From the NCBI GenBank assembly GCA_023136785.1, contig JAGLQP010000060.1:1-8783 (forward strand): a stretch of DNA of 8,783 nt. Reading direction: 5' to 3'. Shown here piece after piece: positions 1 to 5,199 of this stretch; position 1 is the first letter of the stretch; every line of letters starts with the position of its first letter. The notes under the pieces were generated by a model. The model saw nothing but the letters and a program-made list of their open reading frames with translations, ran no database searches and was not told where the DNA came from. This DNA comes from Spirochaetales bacterium. Lineage in GTDB: Bacteria; Spirochaetota; Spirochaetia; SZUA-6; DRHE01. The position numbers were made by a program, and so were the translations under genes.

Positions 1-488
1 GAGGCCTGGTCTCAACCAATTTTCAGGAGTTGAGCTTTTTCGGTAGAATCACCGATTACTTCTGGCACCTGGCCCTGCCGATTACAGCGTTGACGATCGG
101 GGGCTACGCCACGCTGACCATGCTCACAAAGAACTCCTTCTTGGACGAGATCAACAAACAGTACGTCATGACGGCTCGTGCCAAAGGGCTGACCGAGAGA
201 AAGACGCTCTTCAGCCATATTTTTCGCAACGCCATGCTGCTGATCATCGCCGGTTTTCCGGCCGCCTTTATCAGTATGTTTTTTACAGGCAGCGTACTCG
301 ACGAAGTGATGTTTTCCCTCGAGGGACTGGGTTTGCTGGGATTCGAAGCCGCCACCCAGAGAGATTACCCATTGATGTTCGCCACCCTGTACATCTTTAC
401 GCTCATGGGCCTGGTGCTGGGGCTGATCAGCGACATCACCTATACCCTGGTCGATCCGCGGATCGATTTTGAATCCAGGCAGCTGTAG
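1..488 (+). CDS. yejB: Oligopeptide ABC transporter permease, YejB type (3' part only)
   Basis: This is the C-terminal part of an inner-membrane permease that pairs with the next gene product to form the channel of a peptide importer. The reading frame (codons from base 3) is open to the left edge, so the gene starts outside the window; the TTG at base 30 lies within conserved sequence and is not the start. About 161 codons remain, against about 364 residues in E. coli YejB. The visible sequence follows YejB closely as I recall it: the stretch [20 protein letters not shown], the cytoplasmic EAA loop (bases 168-234, ending FRNA) that docks on the ATPase, several hydrophobic membrane segments, and the family ending [12 protein letters not shown]. 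The stop lies 19 bases before yejE, as expected in one operon. Family assignment is confident; the substrate (peptides, possibly microcin C-like compounds as in E. coli) is inferred from the family. Confidence 0.93.
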   Translation, partial: GLVSTNFQELSFFGRITDYFWHLALPITALTIGGYATLTMLTKNSFLDEINKQYVMTARAKGLTERKTLFSHIFRNAMLLIIAGFPAAFISMFFTGSVLDEVMFSLEGLGLLGFEAATQRDYPLMFATLYIFTLMGLVLGLISDITYTLVDPRIDFESRQL

Positions 489-507
489 AGAGACAAGGTC
501 ATAGGCA

Positions 508-1533
508 ATGATCCGCTTGAGCAGGTTGAACCAGGAGCGTTGGCAGCGATTCAAAGCCAACAAGAGGGGATTCGTTTCCCTCTGGATTTTCCTGTTTTTT
601 TTCGTGTTGAGCCTGTTTGCCGAGGTGATCGCCAATGATGTTCCCCTCCTGATCCGCCACCGTGAAAGTCTGTATCTTCCCCTGTTCAGGGAGTACGCGG
701 AAACGGAGTTCGGCGGCGAGTTCGAAACCGCGGCGGACTACCGTGATCCCTATGTGATTGATCTGATCGAGGAGGACGGCTGGATCCTATGGCCGCCGGT
801 CCGTTTCAGTTATGACACCATAAACTACGACCTGCCCAGCCCGGCTCCCTCTCCGCCGACCCGGGAAAACCTGCTCGGCACGGATGACCGGGGACGGGAT
901 GTTTTGGCCCGGGTGATTTATGGGTTTCGGGTCTCGGTTCTGTTTGGATTCATCCTTACCTTCTTCTCTACGATCATTGGGGTGTCTGTAGGTGCCGTCC
1001 AAGGGTTCTACGGCGGCTGGATCGATCTGCTGGGCCAGCGTTTCATGGAGGTCTGGTCGGGCATACCCACCCTCTACATCCTGATTATCCTGTCCAGCAT
1101 TGTACAACCAAACTTCTGGCTGCTGCTGGCTATACTACTGCTGTTCAGTTGGATGAGTTTTGTCGGCGTGGTACGGGCTGAGTTCCTGAGAGGCCGGAAT
1201 TTCGAGTACGTCCTGGCTGCCAAAGCAATGGGCATGAGCAATGCCCGGGTCATGTTCAGGCATATCCTGCCCAATGCGATGATCGCCACGTTGACCTTCC
1301 TGCCCTTTACCTTGAGCGGCTCGATCCTGGTTTTGACTTCCCTGGATTTTCTGGGATTCGGTCTGCCTATAGGTTCCCCATCCCTTGGGGAGCTGTTGGC
1401 CCAGGCCAAGACGAATCTACAGGCGCCACGGCTGGGCATTACCATCTTCCTCGTACTGGCCGTCACCTTGACCATGCTGGTATTCGTCGGTGAAGCGGTG
1501 CGGGATGCTTTAGACCCGCGGAGATCGTACTAG
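508..1533 (+). CDS. yejE: Oligopeptide ABC transporter permease, YejE type
   Basis: This is the second inner-membrane permease of the peptide importer and is complete at 341 residues, the usual length for YejE. The N-terminus has the family pattern of a short basic cytoplasmic segment (RLNQERWQRFKANKRG) followed by a membrane helix at about residues 22-42. A periplasmic region with the typical FGGEFETAADYRDP segment follows, then the NLLGTDDRGRDVLARVIYG motif of DppC-type permeases (121-139). Four or five further hydrophobic segments follow. The EAA loop that contacts the ATPase is at about 236-257 (AAKAMGMSNARVMFRHILPN). The C-terminus ends with GEAVRDALDPRRSY, as in the family. The ATG at 508 gives the expected N-terminus, although the Shine-Dalgarno sequence is weak. 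It lies 19 bases after yejB and 4 bases before yejF, so translation is probably coupled. Confidence 0.95.
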   Translation: MIRLSRLNQERWQRFKANKRGFVSLWIFLFFFVLSLFAEVIANDVPLLIRHRESLYLPLFREYAETEFGGEFETAADYRDPYVIDLIEEDGWILWPPVRFSYDTINYDLPSPAPSPPTRENLLGTDDRGRDVLARVIYGFRVSVLFGFILTFFSTIIGVSVGAVQGFYGGWIDLLGQRFMEVWSGIPTLYILIILSSIVQPNFWLLLAILLLFSWMSFVGVVRAEFLRGRNFEYVLAAKAMGMSNARVMFRHILPNAMIATLTFLPFTLSGSILVLTSLDFLGFGLPIGSPSLGELLAQAKTNLQAPRLGITIFLVLAVTLTMLVFVGEAVRDALDPRRSY

Positions 1534-1537
1534 GCTT

Positions 1538-3133
1538 ATGGCAGAATCATTGATATCCATCAGGAATCTTCACATCGGATTTCGCAAGGGTCAGCGGCTC
1601 GACGAGGTTGTTCATGGCGCCGACCTGGATATTTATCCGAATGAAACTCTGGCGCTGGTCGGGGAGAGCGGTTCAGGAAAAACGGTGACCGCCCAAGCCC
1701 TCCTTCGCTTGTATCCGGAGAGCATTATCGCCTATCCCCGAGGACAGATTCTATTCGGACAGAGGGACATCCTGGGGATGAACAACTCACAGCTGCGCGA
1801 GGTTCGCGGCAGCGAGATCAGTATGATCTTCCAGGAGCCCATGTCTTCCCTCAATCCCCTGCACACCGTGGAAAAACAGATCAACGAGGCCCTGTTTCTG
1901 CACAGAGGGTTATCCGCTTCCAAGGCCAGTCCGATCAGCCTGGATTGGCTGAAGCGGGTGGGATTGAACGACCCGGAAAAGAAGATGTTCTCCTTCCCCC
2001 ACCAGCTCTCCGGAGGCGAGCGCCAGCGGGTGATGATCGCCATGGCCCTGGTCAACGAGCCGAAGCTGCTGATCGCGGATGAACCGACTACGGCCCTGGA
2101 CGTTACGATCCAGGCCCAGATCCTCGATCTGATGAAAGAGCTTCAGCGGCAGCTCGAGATGTCGGTGCTGTTCATCACCCACGATCTTGGAATCGTGCGC
2201 CGCATTGCCGATCGGGTGGCGGTGATGCACGATGGTGTTATCGTAGAAACCGACGATACTCGGAGGATCTTCGCTGCTCCCAGCCATCCCTACACCAAGG
2301 AGCTTTTGGCGGCGGAACCGAAGGAGGAGCCTCCCGCCTCAGATCCCGAACGGGAAGCTCTCGTCACGGTGGAGGACTTGAAGGTATGGTTTCCCATCCA
2401 GAAGGGAATCTTGCGGCTAACCAGGGGTCATGTGAAAGCGGTGGACGGTGTTACCTTTAAGGTGCGCAAAGGCCAGACCCTCGGTGTTGTCGGGGAAAGC
2501 GGATCCGGAAAGACAACCCTGGGCAAGGCCCTGCTCAGGCTGGAGAGAAGCGAGGGGAAGATCTGGTTCGATGGCAAGCCCCTTCACGAGATCGACGCCA
2601 AGGTGCTTCGTCCGATTCGCCGTCGCATGCAGGTCATCTTTCAGGATCCTTTCGGTTCTCTCAGTCCTCGGATGTCGGTGGAACAGATCATCGGCGAGGG
2701 TTTGATCATCAACAAGATCGGAGACCCCCAGAGCCGGGAGAAACGGATCGTCGACGTGATGAAAGAGGTGGGGTTGGATCCGGAACACCGCCACCGCTAT
2801 CCCCACGAGTTTTCCGGAGGTCAGCGGCAGCGGATCGCCCTGGCCCGGGCTCTGGTACTCAAACCGGATATCCTCGTTCTGGACGAGCCCACATCCTCCC
2901 TGGACAGAACGATCCAGTTTCAAGTGATCGAGCTCCTAAAGAGCCTGCAGTCGAAGCACGGATTGAGCTACATCTTCATCAGCCACGACCTCAAGGTGGT
3001 GAAGAGCCTCTGCCACGATCTCGTGATCATGAAGGACGGCAAGATCGTGGAAGAGGGTGAAGCCCGGAAGATCTTCAGCAATCCCGAGCATCCCTACACC
3101 AAAGAACTCCTTTCCACCGCCTTCGAAAATTAG
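1538..3133 (+). CDS. yejF: Oligopeptide ABC transporter double ATP-binding protein, YejF type
   Basis: This cytoplasmic ATPase drives the YejB/YejE importer. It holds two fused nucleotide-binding domains in 531 residues, as is usual for YejF (529 in E. coli). The first domain has Walker A GESGSGKT at 42-49, signature LSGGERQR at 157-164 and Walker B LLIADEP at 177-183. The second has Walker A GESGSGKT at 319-326, signature FSGGQRQR at 425-432 and Walker B ILVLDEP at 445-451. Both have the switch histidine (FITHDL, FISHDL), so both ATP sites look active. Each half ends with the HPYTKELL motif found in oligopeptide and dipeptide transporter ATPases. The ATG at 1538 follows the yejE stop by 4 bases with little ribosome-binding sequence, which suggests translational coupling. 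No clear terminator follows. The wider family (OppD/OppF, DppD/DppF, GsiA) is similar, but the gene order and fusion fit yejBEF. Confidence 0.95.
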   Translation: MAESLISIRNLHIGFRKGQRLDEVVHGADLDIYPNETLALVGESGSGKTVTAQALLRLYPESIIAYPRGQILFGQRDILGMNNSQLREVRGSEISMIFQEPMSSLNPLHTVEKQINEALFLHRGLSASKASPISLDWLKRVGLNDPEKKMFSFPHQLSGGERQRVMIAMALVNEPKLLIADEPTTALDVTIQAQILDLMKELQRQLEMSVLFITHDLGIVRRIADRVAVMHDGVIVETDDTRRIFAAPSHPYTKELLAAEPKEEPPASDPEREALVTVEDLKVWFPIQKGILRLTRGHVKAVDGVTFKVRKGQTLGVVGESGSGKTTLGKALLRLERSEGKIWFDGKPLHEIDAKVLRPIRRRMQVIFQDPFGSLSPRMSVEQIIGEGLIINKIGDPQSREKRIVDVMKEVGLDPEHRHRYPHEFSGGQRQRIALARALVLKPDILVLDEPTSSLDRTIQFQVIELLKSLQSKHGLSYIFISHDLKVVKSLCHDLVIMKDGKIVEEGEARKIFSNPEHPYTKELLSTAFEN

Positions 3134-3177
3134 AGGGATCATCCACGGCGGAAGATTTCTCCAGAAACGGTTGCCTC

Positions 3178-3186
3178 GGGGGGGGG
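3178..3186. repeat. Homopolymer run of nine G
   Basis: Nine consecutive G residues lie between the yejF stop and the PIN-toxin fragment. Such tracts are prone to slippage and to sequencing or assembly length errors. The run lies outside any intact gene. Confidence 0.9.
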
Positions 3187-3198
3187 CGTCGCCATTGA

Positions 3199-3300
3199 AT
3201 CGCCGCTCACTGCATCGAGCTCGGTACCGTCCTGGTTGCCTTTGATCGACACTTTCTTGAAGTTCCCGGCTTGAGGACCTGGCCCTATCTAGAGGCATAG
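3199..3300 (+). pseudogene. C-terminal remnant of a PIN-domain (VapC-like) toxin
   Basis: In frame with base 3199, 33 codons up to the TAG at 3298-3300 read as the last part of a PIN ribonuclease. They begin IAAHCIELG, matching the usual (D)xLIAAxAxxLG helix, and continue LVAFDRHFLEVPGLRTW, matching the LVTxDxxFxxVPGLRxxxW ending common in VapC toxins. The intact VapC 770 bases downstream ends in a comparable way (LVTHNVKEFSAVPGLRIEDW) but with different wording, so this is not a recent copy of it. The fragment is preceded in frame by TGA (3196-3198), and the roughly 95-100 residues that should carry the first catalytic Asp and Glu are absent from the 62 bases back to the yejF stop. It therefore looks like a deletion remnant with no activity. 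No matching antitoxin remnant was seen. Confidence 0.62.
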
Positions 3301-3380
3301 GCAGCCGGTTCTCTCGCTGCTGCACCACCTGCGACAAGGAAGGGTGCGACGGCCTGGCCGGAAATCCTTGATCTATCTAC

Positions 3381-3390
3381 ACATATATGT
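3381..3390. promoter_or_regulatory. Perfect 10-bp palindrome, possible antitoxin operator
   Basis: ACATATATGT is its own reverse complement and lies 48 bases upstream of the antitoxin start, in the A/T-rich stretch likely to hold its promoter. Ribbon-helix-helix antitoxins usually repress their own operon by binding short palindromes here, so this is a plausible operator. A -35-like TTGATC is at 3368-3373, but no well-spaced -10 was found. The role is inferred from position only, and a 10-base A/T palindrome can arise by chance. Confidence 0.3.
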
Positions 3391-3438
3391 TAACTTATGA
3401 GTGTATTGGCATGAATATTAAAATCCTGGGGGCACCGT

Positions 3439-3669
3439 ATGGCTCAGTTAACAATCTATCTTGATTCAGAGACACTTCGCAAAATAGAGAGTGCGGCGGC
3501 CGAGAGTAGCGTATCGATTTCCAAATGGGTGCGCGAAAAAATTGAAATTGCCTTGAGAGATGAATGGCCTGAGTCTTTCTCTCGAATTTTTGGAGCTTTG
3601 CGAGAAACAGATTTGGTAGAGCCCGGAGAGCTGGATTTCAGGATCGACGTATCTCGGGGGCAACTGTGA
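3439..3669 (+). CDS. Ribbon-helix-helix antitoxin of a VapC-type TA pair
   Basis: This 76-residue protein should be the antitoxin that binds and blocks the PIN toxin encoded next, and that represses the operon by binding DNA as a dimer. The N-terminal half has the ribbon-helix-helix pattern: a strand of alternating residues (AQLTIYLD, 2-9), helix one at about 10-22, and helix two at about 26-40 containing SISKWVREKIEIAL. The remaining acidic tail (about 41-76, with the SFSRIFGAL segment) would be the toxin-wrapping part. The ATG at 3439 is preceded by GGGGG about six bases upstream, a modest ribosome-binding site. The stop codon overlaps the toxin start within GTGA, the tight coupling typical of TA operons. 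Base composition is visibly more A/T-rich than in the yej genes, which fits transfer. The family is recognised by pattern; I cannot name a specific subfamily. Confidence 0.82.
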   Translation: MAQLTIYLDSETLRKIESAAAESSVSISKWVREKIEIALRDEWPESFSRIFGALRETDLVEPGELDFRIDVSRGQL

Positions 3670-4067
3670 TCTACTTTCTTGACACGAATATCTGTATTTA
3701 CGCCCTGAAGGGAACGTATCCGAAGATACAGTCGCACATCGAATCCCACACACCGTCTGAAATCAGCATTCCGTCGGTCGTACTGGCTGAGCTGTATTAT
3801 GGTGCGGCGAAGAGCACCGCTCGGGAGAAGGTAATTCAGAGGTTACAGGAGTTTATCGCACCTCTCCATATTGTTGCTTTTAACGGCAGATCAGCAATGG
3901 CCTATGGCACTATCCGAGCTGAATTGGAATCTACGGGGAGAGTAATTGGACCCAATGATCTGGTTGTTGCGGCCACAACACTTGGCAATGGGGGTACCCT
4001 AGTAACCCATAATGTCAAAGAATTCAGTGCGGTCCCTGGTCTGCGCATTGAGGATTGGACCCAGTAG
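3666..4067 (+). CDS. vapC: VapC-type PIN-domain ribonuclease toxin
   Basis: This is an intact 133-residue PIN-domain toxin. Known VapC proteins are magnesium-dependent endoribonucleases that cut tRNA or rRNA and stop growth when the antitoxin is lost. The sequence opens with the canonical YFLDTNICIYALKG. The conserved acidic residues are all visible: Asp6 in FLDTN, Glu42 in VVLAELYYG, and Asp98 in IGPNDLVVAA. The fourth position falls in VTHNVKEF (Asn116, with Glu119 nearby), as in many VapC proteins. The C-terminus VPGLRIEDW is also typical. The length matches the family. The start is GTG at 3666, overlapping the antitoxin TGA by four bases (GTGA), which couples its translation to that of the antitoxin. 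All parts needed for activity appear present, so with the preceding gene this should be a working TA module. The RNA target cannot be read from sequence. Confidence 0.93.
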   Translation: MIYFLDTNICIYALKGTYPKIQSHIESHTPSEISIPSVVLAELYYGAAKSTAREKVIQRLQEFIAPLHIVAFNGRSAMAYGTIRAELESTGRVIGPNDLVVAATTLGNGGTLVTHNVKEFSAVPGLRIEDWTQ

Positions 4068-4092
4068 GAGAGTCCCCCTCATATCGACACCG

Positions 4093-4098
4093 AAGGAG
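4093..4098 (+). promoter_or_regulatory. Ribosome-binding site that fixes the Dabb gene start
   Basis: AAGGAG lies 7 bases before the ATG at 4106, close to the ideal Shine-Dalgarno match and spacing. It shows that translation begins at 4106 and not at an in-frame upstream codon near 4055, which would overlap vapC. Confidence 0.8.
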
Positions 4099-4105
4099 CA
4101 TACAA

Positions 4106-4414
4106 ATGGATGGAGTACTGCGACACGTTGTGATGTTTTGTTTCAAAGCAGGTACTGAGGAAGAGACAATTCGGGAGATCGAAGCGACCTTCGCTGGTCT
4201 TCCGGAAAAGATTGAGGAGATCCGGGATTTTGAGTGGGGGACCGATGTCAGTACGGAAGGCAAAACCAATGGCTTCAGCCACTGCTTCCTGGTTACTTTC
4301 GGCAGAGAACAAGACCGGGACACTTACCTGCCTCATCCGGAGCATCAGAAATTTGTCGCTCTGGTGAGACCCCATGTAGAGAAGTCGCTGGTCCTGGACT
4401 ACTGGACGCGCTAG
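4106..4414 (+). CDS. Dabb-family (stress-responsive alpha/beta barrel) small protein
   Basis: This 102-residue protein matches the Dabb domain, a dimeric ferredoxin-like alpha/beta barrel found in plant stress proteins, olivetolic acid cyclase and many uncharacterised bacterial proteins. The match covers the whole chain: LRHVVMFCFKAGT (5-17) as first strand with His7, GLPEKIEEIRDFEWGTDVS (31-49), the GFSHCFLVTF strand (56-65), the YLPHPEHQKFVALVRPH segment (74-90), and a closing SLVLDYW strand. His7, His59 and His77 are positions often conserved in the family. The ATG at 4106 is fixed by AAGGAG upstream. The gene starts 38 bases after vapC on the same strand, so it may be cotranscribed with the TA pair. 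It is followed with no gap by a truncated toxin remnant. The biochemical role of bacterial Dabb proteins is mostly unknown, so no substrate is proposed. Confidence 0.88.
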   Translation: MDGVLRHVVMFCFKAGTEEETIREIEATFAGLPEKIEEIRDFEWGTDVSTEGKTNGFSHCFLVTFGREQDRDTYLPHPEHQKFVALVRPHVEKSLVLDYWTR

Positions 4415-4791
4415 TTGAAAGAGTTTTGAGCTTCGATGCAGCTCTGATCAAACAGCTCATCCAGGAGAGGCGTATTGCAGTACAAGCAGAGATTGGCGAA
4501 AGCGGCGTTAAAAAACTGATCGAGGATTTCAGGATAGGTAACGGTGAAGCTTCAGCGATCTGGCTGGCGAGAACAAAGGAGTTACCTCTGGCACTTGATG
4601 ATGGTCAGGCAATAAAAGTCTGCAAGGCATTGGGGCTACAATTCGTCACAGCGATTCATATTCTGCTAATCCTTGTCTCGCGTGGACGATTGAGTAAAGA
4701 AATTGCTGCAGAAAAGCTCAAGGCGCTTTCGCACATTGGCCGGTACACCAAGAAGATCATCGAAGATGCGGAACAGCGCCTAAGGGAGTAA
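4414..4791 (+). pseudogene. N-terminally truncated DUF3368-type PIN toxin
   Basis: The frame from 4414 to the TAA at 4789-4791 reads as the central and C-terminal part (125 codons) of a PIN-domain protein of the type that pairs with UPF0175 antitoxins. Recognisable parts are VERVLSFDAALIKQLIQERRI, the FRIGNGEASAIWLA helix, the LALDDGQAIKVCKALGL strand-helix containing the late acidic pair, FVTAIHILLILVSRGRLS and a C-terminal helical end. About 40-45 N-terminal residues, including the catalytic DTSxLI strand, should precede it. Instead the homology begins exactly at the Dabb stop codon, in another frame from Dabb. There is no in-frame ATG at its 5' end; the first candidate is TTG at 4426, which would give about 121 residues with a poor ribosome-binding site. 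It is therefore most likely inactive as a nuclease, though a short product remains possible. The intact UPF0175 gene follows. Confidence 0.7.
4782..4788 (+). promoter_or_regulatory. Ribosome-binding site of the UPF0175 gene
   Basis: AAGGGAG ends 7 bases before the ATG at 4796 and lies inside the last codons of the truncated toxin. Its retention shows that the downstream antitoxin was translated from within the toxin gene's 3' end and supports an old toxin-antitoxin operon order. Confidence 0.7.
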
Positions 4792-4795
4792 GTCA

Positions 4796-5083
4796 ATGAG
4801 TGTGATAAGTCTGAGATTGAAGGACAAAGAAACGAAACGCATCGATGAGCTTTCGAAAGCAGAGAACAGAGACCGTTCCTCTGTAGCGCGAGAGCTATTG
4901 GACTACGGGTGGACTTTCCTGATGATCAGCCGCTATAGGGAAGGCAAAATATCGTTGGAAATTCTATCGAAGAAGCTTGATCTATCGATAAGCGAAGCCA
5001 TCGATCTACTCGCCGAATACGGAGTGGAATCCACAGTTACCTACGAAGACTATTTAAAGGGATTCGAATTCACTCTTGGTTGA
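4796..5083 (+). CDS. UPF0175-type antitoxin, left without an intact toxin
   Basis: This 95-residue protein has two parts. The N-terminus SVISLRLKDKETKRIDELSK followed by RDRSSVARELLDYGW (residues 2-40) resembles a ribbon-helix-helix DNA-binding unit. The C-terminus YREGKISLEILSKKLDLSISEAIDLLAEYGVE (47-78) is the characteristic UPF0175 helix-turn-helix, followed by an acidic YEDYL tail likely to contact a toxin. UPF0175 proteins are commonly encoded beside DUF3368 PIN toxins, and here the gene follows such a toxin remnant by 4 bases. The ATG at 4796 has a good Shine-Dalgarno. The reading frame looks fully intact while its partner is truncated, so it may persist as an orphan regulator or as an antitoxin against a related toxin elsewhere. 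Its antitoxin role is known from the family context; DNA binding is inferred from the fold pattern. Confidence 0.85.
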   Translation: MSVISLRLKDKETKRIDELSKAENRDRSSVARELLDYGWTFLMISRYREGKISLEILSKKLDLSISEAIDLLAEYGVESTVTYEDYLKGFEFTLG

Positions 5084-5199
5084 GATCCGTTCATCCTCTA
5101 TCTCACCTACTCGTCCATGAACCGGACCGCTTCCCAGCCACTGTACACCGATGGGGTGTTCCAGCGCCCCAGCTGCAAAAGACCCGAGCGGCAATCCTT
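5084..5199. other. Spacer between convergent genes
   Basis: The UPF0175 gene and the cyclase gene end facing each other across 116 bases. The only clear hairpin is ACACC-GATGG-GGTGT at 5145-5159, with a five-base stem and loop and no T run on either strand, so it is a weak terminator candidate at best. No gene is recognised here. Confidence 0.5.

Larger units (their letters stand above)
3134..3438. other. Spacer between the yej operon and the TA island
   Basis: These 305 bases hold no intact gene. They contain a run of nine G (3178-3186), a broken PIN-toxin tail (3199-3300), and an A/T-rich part from about 3365 that probably carries the promoter of the following antitoxin-toxin operon. I looked for an intrinsic terminator for the yej operon and found no stable hairpin followed by T residues. 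Bases 3301-3364 show no recognisable coding remnant in any frame; one frame gives a cysteine-rich peptide (CCTTCDKEGCDG) that I cannot assign. Confidence 0.6.

Noticed and set aside
30..32. TTG at base 30 as start of the first permease
   Set aside because: The frame is open to base 3 and the residues before it continue the YejB alignment, so the gene is cut by the window edge.
3057..3245. Small plus-strand open frame overlapping the yejF end
   Set aside because: It lies in another frame of yejF for its first part, has a basic low-complexity sequence, and shows no ribosome-binding site or homology pattern.
4234..4413. Upstream extension of the truncated PIN frame through the Dabb gene
   Set aside because: This part is out of frame with Dabb and encodes no PIN-like sequence, so it is a shadow of the Dabb gene. 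The missing catalytic N-terminus is not there.
5145..5159. Hairpin ACACC-GATGG-GGTGT between the convergent genes as a terminator
   Set aside because: The stem is only five base pairs and no T run follows on either strand.
5107..5199. In-frame extension of 31 codons after the cyclase TAA, ending WEAVRFMDE
   Set aside because: An open run this short is expected by chance in GC-rich sequence, and there is no readthrough or recoding signal. It could be an old longer C-terminus, but nothing supports that without homologues.
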